A stretch of 64,000 nt of DNA. Origin: Listeria valentina. Its GTDB lineage: Bacteria; Bacillota; Bacilli; Lactobacillales; Listeriaceae. The notes under the pieces are model-generated. The model saw only the letters and a list, made by a program, of their open reading frames with translations, searched no databases and was not told the origin of the DNA. The position numbers were made by a program, and so were the translations under genes. The DNA lies in the NCBI RefSeq assembly GCF_011800755.1, contig NZ_JAATJW010000002.1:1-64000 (forward strand), read 5' to 3'. Positions 38,700-47,147 of this stretch are shown here, piece by piece (positions within the stretch are counted from its first letter, which is position 1; every line of letters starts with the position of its first letter).

Positions 38700-38881
38700 T
38701 CATTCACATTCCCAAAACACTCTTTTGCAAAACCTGATTATGCACTACAAAGATTTAGAATCCATAATAATTAATAGAAGAAATTTTCCCGATTGCATCA
38801 CTCTGTGGTTAACCCCAAGGAATTCTCCTTCTATTGCGCTTGTTTATAAGGCTACAGTTAATTCCAGATTGTAGTTTTCCA

Positions 38882-38910
38882 AGAATACATCAAATACGAT
38901 CTATTCACAA
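38882..38910 (-). promoter_or_regulatory. Probable promoter of pdhABCD
   Basis: Minus strand TTGTGA (-35, 38905-38910) and TATTCT (-10, 38882-38887) with 17 bases between. It implies a leader of about 230 bases. Confidence 0.4.
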
Positions 38911-39190
38911 ACTGAACAAACTCATCTATTTTCAAAAGAAAAATCAACTGTTTTATTTTTCATTCAAAACCTTAGTAACACACTAATCTTCTCTTTTAAT
39001 TTACACTAGTATTTCATCGAAGTCAATATAATGAATCCGCTTTTTTTATCGCTTACAATCGCTGTGTTACTAAGATTATTCGTTTTTCGCAAACTGTACT
39101 AAAATTCTAGAATCAGCAAGTTATCTGTTATATAATATTAAAAACCCATTGTTATTACACCACATTATCTAAAAAGTAATACTCGCCAAG

Positions 39191-39214
39191 TTAGTTTGTG
39201 ATTTCACAAACTAA
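39191..39214. promoter_or_regulatory. 24-bp palindrome between pdhA and def
   Basis: TTAGTTTGTGA and TCACAAACTAA are perfect complements separated by TT. There is no T-run, so it looks like an operator rather than a terminator. The core resembles Rex or Crp/Fnr half-sites but with only two bases between halves, so no known regulator can be assigned. Confidence 0.55.
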
Positions 39215-39378
39215 TGCTGACTAATCCAAATGATGAAAGCGAATATAGGATGTTCATATCTTGTAAATCGTTCGGATTTAACTAAAAAAGAAACTAGCTA
39301 GCGTGAAGCAATTCATTCCTTTTTTCAAAAACTTTTGTTACAATGAATAGAGAACAAAAAACAGGAGAGGCGAAAAAA

Positions 39379-39930
39379 ATGATTTTAATGAAAGATATTG
39401 TTCGGGAAGGTCATCCTGCGCTTCGAGAAGTAGCAAAAGAATTGACTTTTCCTTTAACAGAAGAAGAAAAACAATTAGGGCGTGATATGCTCACCTTTTT
39501 AAAAAATAGTCAAGATGAAGAAATCGCTGAAAAATATGGTCTTCGTGGTGGAGTAGGGCTTGCGGCTCCTCAACTTGCTGTAACGAAACGAATAATTGCT
39601 GTTCATGTTCATGATGACAACGAAAAGCTTTATAGCTATGTTCTTTACAATCCAAAAATTAAAAGTTATTCCGTTCAAGATGCTTGTCTCGCTGGCGGCG
39701 AGGGCTGTCTATCTGTTGATCGTGAAGTCCCAGGTTATGTTGTACGCAGTGAACGCATTACAGTTGAAGCCTTTGACGAAGATGGGAATCCGATTAAACT
39801 ACGGTTACGTGAATACCCCGCAATTGTTGTTCAGCACGAAATCGATCATTTGAATGGCATCATGTTTTATGACCACATCAACAAGAATAACCCTTCTTAT
39901 CTGCCACCAGATGTCGATGTACTCGGTTAA
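39379..39930 (+). CDS. def: Peptide deformylase
   Basis: Removes the formyl group from new N-termini. The 183 residues contain all three family motifs: [16 protein letters not shown] (metal Cys) and the HEIDHLNG metal site. ATG 39379 is chosen because AGGAG lies upstream and the [17 protein letters not shown] start matches Gram-positive type II deformylases; a longer frame from 39343 overlaps the promoter. Followed by its own terminator. Confidence 0.97.
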   Translation: MILMKDIVREGHPALREVAKELTFPLTEEEKQLGRDMLTFLKNSQDEEIAEKYGLRGGVGLAAPQLAVTKRIIAVHVHDDNEKLYSYVLYNPKIKSYSVQDACLAGGEGCLSVDREVPGYVVRSERITVEAFDEDGNPIKLRLREYPAIVVQHEIDHLNGIMFYDHINKNNPSYLPPDVDVLG

Positions 39931-39941
39931 TTTATCCACAG

Positions 39942-39976
39942 ATGCTCCCTTTTAATGAAAGTGGGCATTTTTTTTG
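39942..39976 (+). terminator. Terminator of def
   Basis: ATGC-CCC and GGG-GCAT arms with one mismatch and a wobble pair, followed by eight T. Confidence 0.7.
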
Positions 39977-39993
39977 AGTAAAGGAGGATCTAG

Positions 39994-40995
39994 ATGGATC
40001 GCTATGATCGCCAAATGCGTGTCCGCCAAATTGGCACGGATGGCCAAAAAAAGATTATGCAAACGACTCTTTTAATTGTTGGCGTTGGCGCACTTGGAAG
40101 TTATGCGGCAGAACTTGCGACACGGATGGGATTTAAAAAGCTCATCTTGATTGATCGTGATTTCGTTGAATGGAGCAACTTGCAGCGGCAAACGCTTTTT
40201 ACAGAGCAGGATGTTCAGGATAAACTTCCAAAGGCTTATGCGGCTAAAAAACATCTTGAAGCCATTAATCGGAACGTTCACATTGAAAGTATCGTTGATG
40301 ATGCGAACCTTGAAACACTTTCCGGCTACGAAAGCGAAGTGGATGCCGTACTTGATTGCACAGATAACTTTGCGACGAGGCGCTTTTTAAATGCGTTTTG
40401 CCACGCGCATGATCTGCCATGGATCTATACGTCTTGCGCAGGAACATATGCCAGTGTTTTCCCTATTCGAAGCCAAGATTCCGCTTGCCTAACTTGTTTA
40501 ATTGGCGAAGCACCACAAACAAATGAAGCTAGTTGCGATTTGATTGGCGTTCATGCACCGCTCATTCCGATCACAGCAGGCTTTCAAGTATCACTTCTCA
40601 CACGTCTACTTTTGGATGAGAACTTTGAATATAATGTGTTTTATCAATTGGATAATTGGACGATGACGTTTCAATCATTGAAAGTTGCTAAACAACCGGA
40701 TTGCCCTTCTTGTGGATCCCACTCTGATCTAGAAACAAATTTTTCGGAAAAACCTGTTGCACTTTGTGGGAGGGACACTGTTCAATTTTGTTTTCCAAGC
40801 CGTAAGCGTGCTGAGTTCACACAAATTACCAAGCGACTTCAGGCTGAAGAAATCGAATTTAGTCAAAATCCTTTTATTCTCACCTTCCGTTTTTCAGCAT
40901 ATACGTTTTCCGTTTTTAAAAATGGTCGTGTACTCATTCATGGGACAAGCGATTTGACCGAAGCTAAAAAAGCTTATCATCATTTTTTTAATTAA
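39994..40995 (+). CDS. moeB: Molybdopterin-synthase adenylyltransferase (MoeB/ThiF family)
   Basis: E1-like enzyme that adenylates the C-terminal Gly-Gly of MoaD before sulfur transfer. The 333 residues show the nucleotide loop VGVGALGSYAAELATRMG, the LIDRDFVEWSNLQRQTLF segment (Arg of the family), the DAVLDCTDN loop, and two zinc CxxC pairs (CLTC, CPSC). The C-terminal about 75 residues are an unassigned extension. It is followed by moaB after 13 bases. ThiF for thiamine is the alternative, but the context points to molybdopterin. Confidence 0.93.
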   Translation: MDRYDRQMRVRQIGTDGQKKIMQTTLLIVGVGALGSYAAELATRMGFKKLILIDRDFVEWSNLQRQTLFTEQDVQDKLPKAYAAKKHLEAINRNVHIESIVDDANLETLSGYESEVDAVLDCTDNFATRRFLNAFCHAHDLPWIYTSCAGTYASVFPIRSQDSACLTCLIGEAPQTNEASCDLIGVHAPLIPITAGFQVSLLTRLLLDENFEYNVFYQLDNWTMTFQSLKVAKQPDCPSCGSHSDLETNFSEKPVALCGRDTVQFCFPSRKRAEFTQITKRLQAEEIEFSQNPFILTFRFSAYTFSVFKNGRVLIHGTSDLTEAKKAYHHFFN

Positions 40996-41008
40996 GGAGG
41001 GTTGTCAT

Positions 41009-41503
41009 TTGCACGATTCAAATGTAACAAGTGTCGATTGCGCGGTCTTAACGATTAGCGATACCCGAACGCTTGAAACCGATACTAGTGGAGCGCTCAT
41101 TGCCGAATTGTTAGAAGCAAATGGACATCACATTTCTGAGCGTCTTCTCGTGCCCGATGATGCTAACAAAATTCGTGCCGTTCTTAAAAACATCGAAGAA
41201 AAACAAATTTCTTGTTTGATTTCAACGGGCGGAACGGGGATTTCCAAACGTGATATAACTTTTGAGGCACTTTTTCAACAAATTGAGCAAGAAATTCCCG
41301 GTTTTGGCGAGTTATTTCGAATGATCAGCTATCAAGAAATCGGCTCTAAAGCAATGGCTTCACGCGCTTTTGCAGGTTTTACCGCGAAAGATAGCTTGTT
41401 TTTTGCTTTGCCCGGTTCGAAAAATGCGGTCCAGACGGGCATGCAAAACTTGATTTTACCTGAACTTCCTCATTTGATTGCCGAACGAAGAAAGCAAGCA
41501 TAA
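41009..41503 (+). CDS. moaB: Molybdenum cofactor biosynthesis protein MoaB
   Basis: A 164-residue MogA/MoaB-type molybdopterin-binding protein that adenylates molybdopterin for metal insertion by MoeA. Motifs: AVLTISDTRTLETDTSG, LISTGGTGISKRDITFEAL (in part), and FALPGSKNAVQTG. The start is a TTG (41009), supported by AAGGAGG eight bases upstream; there is no ATG nearby in frame. Second gene of the moeB-moaB unit. Confidence 0.95.
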   Translation: MHDSNVTSVDCAVLTISDTRTLETDTSGALIAELLEANGHHISERLLVPDDANKIRAVLKNIEEKQISCLISTGGTGISKRDITFEALFQQIEQEIPGFGELFRMISYQEIGSKAMASRAFAGFTAKDSLFFALPGSKNAVQTGMQNLILPELPHLIAERRKQA

Positions 41504-41538
41504 AAAAACGCTTCAGAATTTTTTCTGAAGCGTTTTTA
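41502..41538. terminator. Bidirectional terminator between moaB and the dehydrogenase gene
   Basis: AAAACGCTTCAGAA and TTCTGAAGCGTTTT form a 14-bp stem flanked by A- and T-runs. Confidence 0.85.
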
Positions 41539-41551
41539 TTTGAGAAGAGGA

Positions 41552-42307
41552 TTAAACGATATTGGTTACGCCACCATCCATTACGAATTCTGCACCTGTT
41601 GAAAAAGCTGAATCATCAGAAGCCAAGAATAGAACCATTTTCGCAACTTCTTCGGGTTTCCCCATCCGTCCGAGTGGATAACTCTTATCCAATTCACGTT
41701 TCGTTAAATTAAGTGTTTCTGAAGCATAGTTTGCCATTTGCGTTGTGATGTATCCCGGATGAATCGAATTAATTCGAATACCTTTAGATGCGTATTCTGC
41801 CGCTGCATCTTTAGTCATTAAGCGAACGGCTCCTTTACTAGCTCCGTACATCAAGTGACCCGAACTCCCCTTTAGTCCAGCAATAGAAGAAGCATTAATG
41901 ACAGATCCCGAGCCCGTTTTTTCGATTTCTGGAAGCACATGTTTAAGTCCCAAAAAGACACCTGTTACATTGATGCCCATCATTCGGTTCCAGTCATCCA
42001 TCGTGATTTCCGGAATCGGTTTAATCACATAAATCCCCGCATTATTGAATAAAATATCAATTCGTCCAAAAGCCTCTTTCGTTTTCTTAACAACCGTTTC
42101 CCAGTCGGCTTCTTGACTGACATCTTGTTTGACAAAAAGCACTTCTTGGCTTTCTTTTTTCAGTTCATTTAATGCTTCTTCACCCGCTCTTTGATTAACA
42201 TCCGTGAAAACAACTCTCGCCCCTTCTTTCAAAAAAAGCAACGCGGTTTGAAATCCTATTCCAGCTGCTCCCCCAGTAATAATCGCAACTTTGTCTTGTA
42301 ATTTCAT
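41552..42307 (-). CDS. Short-chain dehydrogenase/reductase
   Basis: A 251-residue classical SDR. The NAD(P) loop is TGGAAGIG, NNAG is present (FNNAGIY), the catalytic Ser-Tyr-Lys is NASSIAGLKG then MYGASKGAV, and IHPGYITT follows. Asp in VFTDVN after strand 2 suggests NAD(H). The substrate is unknown; similar enzymes act on alcohols, glucose or hydroxysteroids. It sits alone inside the molybdopterin cluster with its own promoter and cre-like site, so its link to that pathway is doubtful. Confidence 0.9.
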   Translation of the reverse strand: MKLQDKVAIITGGAAGIGFQTALLFLKEGARVVFTDVNQRAGEEALNELKKESQEVLFVKQDVSQEADWETVVKKTKEAFGRIDILFNNAGIYVIKPIPEITMDDWNRMMGINVTGVFLGLKHVLPEIEKTGSGSVINASSIAGLKGSSGHLMYGASKGAVRLMTKDAAAEYASKGIRINSIHPGYITTQMANYASETLNLTKRELDKSYPLGRMGKPEEVAKMVLFLASDDSAFSTGAEFVMDGGVTNIV

Positions 42308-42332
42308 GACTTGATCTCTCCTTTGATATTTT

Positions 42333-42347
42333 TGAAAGCGCTTTACA
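42333..42347 (-). promoter_or_regulatory. cre-like site just downstream of the dehydrogenase promoter
   Basis: TGTAAAGCGCTTTCA (minus strand) has the CcpA palindromic core AAAGCGCTTT with TG/CA ends. It has one base more than the standard 14-base cre. It starts five to six bases after the -10 box, a position where bound CcpA would block transcription. Confidence 0.55.
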
Positions 42348-42352
42348 TTTTT

Positions 42353-42381
42353 AGTTTACGCCGGTAACATGGGGATGTCAA
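42353..42381 (-). promoter_or_regulatory. Promoter of the dehydrogenase gene
   Basis: Minus strand TTGACA (42376-42381), 17-base spacer, TAAACT (42353-42358). Confidence 0.65.
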
Positions 42382-42413
42382 AGAATTAAAATTCATTCTT
42401 TATTCTGCTACAC

Positions 42414-42458
42414 AAAAAAGCGAGAACTACGCTTCTATGAAACGCAGTTCTCGCTTTT
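42414..42458 (-). terminator. Terminator of the moeA-moaA operon
   Basis: AAAAGCGAGAACT and AGTTCTCGCTTTT with inner CG/CG, T-run on the minus strand, after the moaA stop. Confidence 0.85.
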
Positions 42459-42460
42459 AA

Positions 42461-43465
42461 TCAACCGCCTATTTGACTCATACGACGCCAAGTCGGTTTA
42501 TGTGATGTCGCTTCATCTTGTAGCTTAAGCGCCATTTCATGATTCTCAGGTTTATTATCGATCGATTGCTTCACAAGTCGAATCAATTCTTCAGGATCTT
42601 TTTGAATATAAGGACGAATGTTTAACTCTTCATCCCAGTATAGGCAAGCTTTAATGTACCCATCCGCCGTAAGTCTCAAGCGATTGCAATTATCGCAGAA
42701 ATGAGAACTCACAGGGTGAATTAAACCGAAAGAACCTTTTGCTCCTTTTAAGCGGTAGTTTTCAGAAGGACCATTTCCTTTTATCGTATCAATCGGTTCG
42801 TATTCAAGCCCTTGTTCCTTGCATTTTTCAAAAATCGTTTCGAGTGATAAATATTTTTTCTTCCAACTGTTTCCAGCATGACCAATTGGCATGTATTCAA
42901 TAAAACGAATATTGATATCTTTGTCTTTTGTAAACTCAAGAAAATCTAAAATTTCATCATCATTTTGTCCTTTGATTAAAACCACATTCAGTTTAATCGG
43001 GAATAAGCCAACTTCTTCTGCTTTTTTCAGCCCATCAATCACTTTTTGAAGTCTTCCCCCGCGCGTGATTTCACGGAAGCGATCTTCATGAAGGGAATCA
43101 AGACTTACATTGATTCGTGTGAGTCCTGCTTCCTTTAGTGCTTCTGCTTTTTTGGCAAGATACATCGCATTAGTCGTAACTGCGATATCTTCAATTTCTG
43201 GAATTGCCGAAATTCCCCGAATGATTTCAACAATATCTGTTCGAAGTAGCGGCTCACCGCCCGTTATTCGCACTTTTTTTATTCCAAACTGTACCATGAC
43301 TTTCATAAAATCAATAATTTCATCTTTTTGCAGTACTTCATCATGAGGCAAAAATTTCAATCCCTCTTCTGGCATACAATAGACGCACCGCAAGTTACAA
43401 CGGTCTGTAACGGAAATTCGAATATAATCGTGGACGCGTCCAAAACGGTCTGTTAATAGTTCCAT
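42461..43465 (-). CDS. moaA: GTP 3',8-cyclase (radical SAM enzyme MoaA)
   Basis: First enzyme of molybdopterin synthesis; converts GTP to 3',8-cyclo-GTP. The 334 residues carry the radical SAM cluster motif CNLRCVYC (about residues 22-29), the GGEPLLR loop, and the second 4Fe-4S site in [14 protein letters not shown] with a further Cys in ACLY. The C-terminus ends in Gly-Gly, typical of MoaA. Last gene of the minus-strand operon. Confidence 0.97.
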   Translation of the reverse strand: MELLTDRFGRVHDYIRISVTDRCNLRCVYCMPEEGLKFLPHDEVLQKDEIIDFMKVMVQFGIKKVRITGGEPLLRTDIVEIIRGISAIPEIEDIAVTTNAMYLAKKAEALKEAGLTRINVSLDSLHEDRFREITRGGRLQKVIDGLKKAEEVGLFPIKLNVVLIKGQNDDEILDFLEFTKDKDINIRFIEYMPIGHAGNSWKKKYLSLETIFEKCKEQGLEYEPIDTIKGNGPSENYRLKGAKGSFGLIHPVSSHFCDNCNRLRLTADGYIKACLYWDEELNIRPYIQKDPEELIRLVKQSIDNKPENHEMALKLQDEATSHKPTWRRMSQIGG

Positions 43466-43479
43466 TTTACAACCTCCTG

Positions 43480-43953
43480 CTATTTCGACGAATAATCGCC
43501 ACTTTTTCCTCCTGATTTCTCAAGCAGACGTGCTTCTTTTAGTTCCATCCCTCGGTCCATTGCTTTACACATGTCATAAACAGTAAGTCCTGCGACAGTT
43601 GCGGCTGTTAATGCCTCCATCTCTACACCAGTTTTCCCAACCGTCACAACCGTTGCTGTTATCTGGAGAGTGTCTTTTCCATTATCTTGGAATGATAAAT
43701 CGGCTTTTGTTGTCATAAGCGGATGACACATCGGAATCAGTTCACTTGTTTTTTTAGCAGCCATGATCCCAGCTACTTGCGCAACTGCTAAGACATCACC
43801 TTTTTTAATTTGCCCGGCTTTGATGCGCTTAAGTGTTTCTTCCTGCATCCAAACTTTTACTTCTGCTACCGCAACACGACGTGTCTCTTCTTTTTCTGTC
43901 ACATCAACCATCTGCGCGTGGTTTTCTGCGTTAAAATGTGTCAGTTGATCCAT
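43480..43953 (-). CDS. moaC: Cyclic pyranopterin monophosphate synthase MoaC
   Basis: Converts the MoaA product to cyclic pyranopterin monophosphate. The 157 residues include [18 protein letters not shown], the IPMCHPL active-site segment, [20 protein letters not shown] (in part) and the [11 protein letters not shown]-terminus. Fourteen bases from moaA. Confidence 0.97.
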   Translation of the reverse strand: MDQLTHFNAENHAQMVDVTEKEETRRVAVAEVKVWMQEETLKRIKAGQIKKGDVLAVAQVAGIMAAKKTSELIPMCHPLMTTKADLSFQDNGKDTLQITATVVTVGKTGVEMEALTAATVAGLTVYDMCKAMDRGMELKEARLLEKSGGKSGDYSSK

Positions 43954-43970
43954 TTCCTTTTTTCACTTCC

Positions 43971-44210
43971 TCATCCGCCGCTTACAGGTGGAATCACGGC
44001 AATTTCTTCAATCGTTTCCGGAAGACGATCTTCATCCTGTTTAAATTCCATGTTAACAGCCAACATACAATTCGGCAAATCTAACGCAATCTCAGGAAAT
44101 TCACTGCTAATCAAGTCGCGTAGCTCTCCAACATACGTACAGCTCGCTAGACTTATTTCACGCTCTTCGCCAGTTTTTAAAGCCAGATGAGCAAAAAATT
44201 TAATTTTCAT
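43971..44210 (-). CDS. moaD: Molybdopterin synthase small subunit MoaD
   Basis: Ubiquitin-like sulfur carrier of 79 residues that becomes a thiocarboxylate at its C-terminal Gly-Gly (VIPPVSGG). The beta-grasp N-terminus MKIKFFAHLALKTG is visible. ATG 44210 lies within the end of moaE (11-base overlap) and has GGGAGG upstream; longer in-frame starts lie inside moaE and lack support. Confidence 0.94.
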   Translation of the reverse strand: MKIKFFAHLALKTGEEREISLASCTYVGELRDLISSEFPEIALDLPNCMLAVNMEFKQDEDRLPETIEEIAVIPPVSGG

Positions 44211-44622
44211 GACGACTCGAACCTCCCCATCTGATTTTATCTGTATCAAACTCTTCTTTCCAAATTGGAACATATTTTTTTAATTCTTCAATAATCATCC
44301 GCGAAGCTTCATAGCTTTCCGCTCGGTGTGCCGTAGAAACACCAATAAAAACGGCAATATCAGAAAGTTCTAGTTCTCCTAAGCGATGCACGACAACAAC
44401 GCTTGCATCGTATTTTTCTTCCACACTTGTAGCAAGTCGTTCCATCTCTTTTAAAGCCATTTCCGCATAGGCAGTATAGCGAATTTTCTCGGTATGAACT
44501 TCGCCTGTCCATTCGCGAATGGTACCTGTAAATGTATTGATCGCTCCATATTTTGGATTAATCAGTTTTGCAAACAACGGCTCAATCTCAATTTTTTCTT
44601 CCGTTAGCGCAACGTATTTCAT
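44200..44622 (-). CDS. moaE: Molybdopterin synthase large subunit MoaE
   Basis: Catalytic subunit that inserts two sulfurs into the pterin precursor. The 140 residues contain AINTFTGTIREWT, YTAYAEMALKEM, VVVVHRLGELELSDIAVFIG (family HRxG motif) and the late PIWKEEFDTDKIRWGG (KKE-type active-site region). It overlaps mobB by an ATGA and moaD by 11 bases. Confidence 0.96.
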   Translation of the reverse strand: MKYVALTEEKIEIEPLFAKLINPKYGAINTFTGTIREWTGEVHTEKIRYTAYAEMALKEMERLATSVEEKYDASVVVVHRLGELELSDIAVFIGVSTAHRAESYEASRMIIEELKKYVPIWKEEFDTDKIRWGGSSRHEN

Positions 44623-45107
44623 ACTAAAAACTCCTCTATCAATGATTCAGCCAGCAGTTCACATTGCTCCTCTTCTGCTACAAACTGGATGTGTTTTTCG
44701 GCAAGTGGTTGAAACGAAACAAAAGCAAGCACTTCTTTCAAGCTTGCTTGAAGCTCCGCATATTCCTCTAAATTTTTCACAAACACAATTTTGGGAAAAG
44801 GTGCATCTTTAAAGCCTTCAATAAGGACTAGGTCTGTTTGCGGCAAGCGCTCTAAAGCTTCCTTTAAAGAAAGGCTCGCGTTACTAAGAAGGGCAAACTT
44901 ACGATTCGACGTGAGCGCCACATGATCCGCCCCACTTTCGCGAAAGCTAAAACTGTCGGTTCCTGCATGATCCATCTCAAAATCATGAGCATCATGCTTT
45001 AATGCTGCCACCGTGAAACCTCTTCTTTTGGCTTGTTGAATGAGCTGATTCATAAAAGTGGTTTTCCCACTTTTTTTATAGCCTACGATTTGGAGGATAA
45101 CAGCCAT
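44619..45107 (-). CDS. mobB: Molybdopterin-guanine dinucleotide biosynthesis adapter MobB
   Basis: A GTP-binding P-loop protein of 162 residues that assists guanylation of the cofactor. Walker A is GYKKSGKTTFM; HDAHDFEMDHAGTDSFSFRE and LVLIEGFKDAPFPKIV are the other family landmarks. ATG 45107 is inside the 3' end of moeA (25-base overlap) with GAGG seven bases upstream. Confidence 0.95.
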   Translation of the reverse strand: MAVILQIVGYKKSGKTTFMNQLIQQAKRRGFTVAALKHDAHDFEMDHAGTDSFSFRESGADHVALTSNRKFALLSNASLSLKEALERLPQTDLVLIEGFKDAPFPKIVFVKNLEEYAELQASLKEVLAFVSFQPLAEKHIQFVAEEEQCELLAESLIEEFLV

Positions 45108-46303
45108 ACACGAACCTCTTCTCCTTTTGCTTTTCCCACTTTGCCACGTGGAATCATAATCAAACAATCAGCAAATGGAAGGTTGCCAAGCGAACTAGAC
45201 ATGTCACTTCCGACAGGCTCTACTTGATACTCCCCATCCGAAAAATACACCTTGCCTCGCAAAAAGCGATCATAACCATTATTTTTCAAATAATCTTGAG
45301 CCATAATGCCTTTTACTTCCAAAATGCTTGATGGCTTCCCAGAAAATTTTCGAAGCGCCGGTTCTGCAAACAAGTGAAAACCTGTAAAGCAAGCGCCAGG
45401 ATTCCCTGATAACGCGAGAAGTAGCGTTCCTTCAAATAGCATCGCCGTTGTTGGACTCCCAGGCCGCATTTGAATTTTATTAAATAATAGCTTCGCTTCG
45501 CGTTTTGCAATCTCAGCCATAAAATCAAAATCACCAACAGAAACGCCGCCTGTTGTTAAAATCAAATCCACTTCTCCCGCAATTTCTTCAAGGCGTGTTC
45601 GTGTCGCTTCATAATCATCCGAAAGTGCCTCGTGATACACGACTTCCGCTCCGTAATCTTCCGCAAGTGATACAAGAAGCGGCTCATTGCTATTATAAAT
45701 CTTACCATCTGGTAAAGTGTCTCCAGCCGCAACGAGTTCTGAACCAGTCGAGAGAATGGCGACTTTAGGTTTCGGCCAAACTTTCACTTCTGTTACGCCA
45801 AAAGAAGCTAGCAAGCTAAGCGAACCAGCGTTTAGTTGATGGCCTTTTTCGAGTAACAAATCACCTGTTTGAAACTCCGTCCCGATTTCCGTAATGTTAC
45901 TGTGTGGTTGCGAATTGATCAGTCGAATTTCTTCAGACCTCTCAGCCACTTGTGATTGTTCAAGCATAATAATTTTAGATGCACCTTCAGGAACTTTCGC
46001 CCCTGTCATAATCCGCACCGTTTCGCCTGGATTCAGACGTTTGTTGTAAGTCGCGCCACACGGAACCTCTGCCACAACTTGGAGCGTGATTGGAAAATCG
46101 TGATCGTCTTCCGCGCAAATCGCGAAGCCGTCATAGCCAGAACGACGAAAATAAGGCGACGGGAAAGGCGCATAAATGGACTCAGCCAAAACCATTCCTC
46201 TTGCAAGAAAAAGCGCAGCCGAAACAGGCTGTAAACGCTCCACATGCTCCGTGATCAATTGTCTTGCTTCGCTAAAAGGAATCGTTGCTCTTCTTTCTAT
46301 CAT
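45083..46303 (-). CDS. moeA: Molybdopterin molybdenumtransferase MoeA
   Basis: Inserts molybdate into adenylated molybdopterin. The 406 residues show YDGFAICAED (substrate site), RIMTGAKVPEGAS, ILSTGSELVAAGD, TTGGVSVGDFD (MoCF domain) and ALSGNPGACFTGFHLF. First gene of the moeA-mobB-moaE-moaD-moaC-moaA operon, divergent from modB. Confidence 0.96.
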   Translation of the reverse strand: MIERRATIPFSEARQLITEHVERLQPVSAALFLARGMVLAESIYAPFPSPYFRRSGYDGFAICAEDDHDFPITLQVVAEVPCGATYNKRLNPGETVRIMTGAKVPEGASKIIMLEQSQVAERSEEIRLINSQPHSNITEIGTEFQTGDLLLEKGHQLNAGSLSLLASFGVTEVKVWPKPKVAILSTGSELVAAGDTLPDGKIYNSNEPLLVSLAEDYGAEVVYHEALSDDYEATRTRLEEIAGEVDLILTTGGVSVGDFDFMAEIAKREAKLLFNKIQMRPGSPTTAMLFEGTLLLALSGNPGACFTGFHLFAEPALRKFSGKPSSILEVKGIMAQDYLKNNGYDRFLRGKVYFSDGEYQVEPVGSDMSSSLGNLPFADCLIMIPRGKVGKAKGEEVRVWLLSSKS

Positions 46304-46406
46304 ATTTTCCTATCCCCTTTTCACAATCTGTAACCGTTTTTTTCATTACTATAATACCGTAATTCAAGAAAAATGAACAGCAAATCCCTTTTTTCTTAAC
46401 TTTGGT

Positions 46407-46436
46407 TTGACAGTTCTCGCTTTATGGCGCCATAAT
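46407..46436 (+). promoter_or_regulatory. Promoter of modB-modC-mobA with an overlapping palindromic operator
   Basis: TTGACA (46407-46412), 18-base spacer, CATAAT (46431-46436). The perfect 14-bp palindrome TTATGGCGCCATAA (46422-46435) covers the end of the spacer and most of the -10 box, as expected of a repressor site. Confidence 0.65.
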
Positions 46437-46474
46437 AAAAGAAAAACAATTTTATGCTAACTTGGAGGATTTTT

Positions 46475-47146
46475 ATGTTTACACCTGTCTGGCATTCAAT
46501 CTTTATTGCTCTTTTATCAACGGCGATCGCATTTCTTGTGATGCTGCCGCTCAGTTACTATTTTGCAAAGCGAAATTCAAAATGGCAACTTCCCATCGAA
46601 ACGCTGATTTTGCTACCGCTTGTTTTACCTCCGACGGTTGTTGGTTTACTCCTTTTAAGTCTTTTTGGGAAAAATAATGGCTTTGGCGCATTTTTATTCG
46701 ACACTTTCCACTTTAGCTTTATTTTTTCATTGGCTGGTGCAATCGTCGCAACAACCATTATTATCTTACCGATTATGTATCAAGGCTTGAAAGCTGCGTT
46801 CCTCTCGATTGACCATGAACTTGTTTGGGCGGCCGAAACGCTTTCGGCCACTTCCGGTCAGATCTTCCGAAAGGTTATTTTGCCCAACTGTTGGCAACCC
46901 ATTTTAGCTGGTATTTTACTGAGTTTTTGCCGAGCAATGGGCGAATTTGGAGCTACGCTGATGGTAGCAGGTTACATTGAAGGGAAAACGGATACGATCG
47001 CTTCAAGCATTTATTTTATGGTTCAGCAAGGCGATATGCGCACCGCTTTTTATTTAGGGCTATTTAATTTGCTCATCGGCGTCGCTGCTCTCTTTATTAT
47101 TCACGTGCTTACCGTCCGCCAAAGCCAACTTATGAGGGGGATGTAA
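46475..47146 (+). CDS. modB: Molybdate ABC transporter permease ModB
   Basis: A 223-residue permease with about five membrane helices and the transporter coupling loop AAETLSATSGQIFRKVILP (EAA motif). GEFGATLMVAGYIEGKT is typical of ModB/CysT-type permeases. ATG 46475 has TTGGAGG upstream; a longer frame begins at 46454 without a ribosome site. The modC start follows after one base. No modA is found on either side. Confidence 0.9.
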   Translation: MFTPVWHSIFIALLSTAIAFLVMLPLSYYFAKRNSKWQLPIETLILLPLVLPPTVVGLLLLSLFGKNNGFGAFLFDTFHFSFIFSLAGAIVATTIIILPIMYQGLKAAFLSIDHELVWAAETLSATSGQIFRKVILPNCWQPILAGILLSFCRAMGEFGATLMVAGYIEGKTDTIASSIYFMVQQGDMRTAFYLGLFNLLIGVAALFIIHVLTVRQSQLMRGM

Positions 47147-47147
47147 G

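Noticed and set aside
39191-39214. Assignment of the palindrome as a Rex site
   Set aside because: Rex sites, as I know them, have TTGTGAA and TTCACAA separated by four bases; here the halves are two bases apart.
39343-39378. Upstream start for def
   Set aside because: The ATG at 39343 overlaps the TACAAT promoter hexamer; the Shine-Dalgarno sequence lies between it and ATG 39379.
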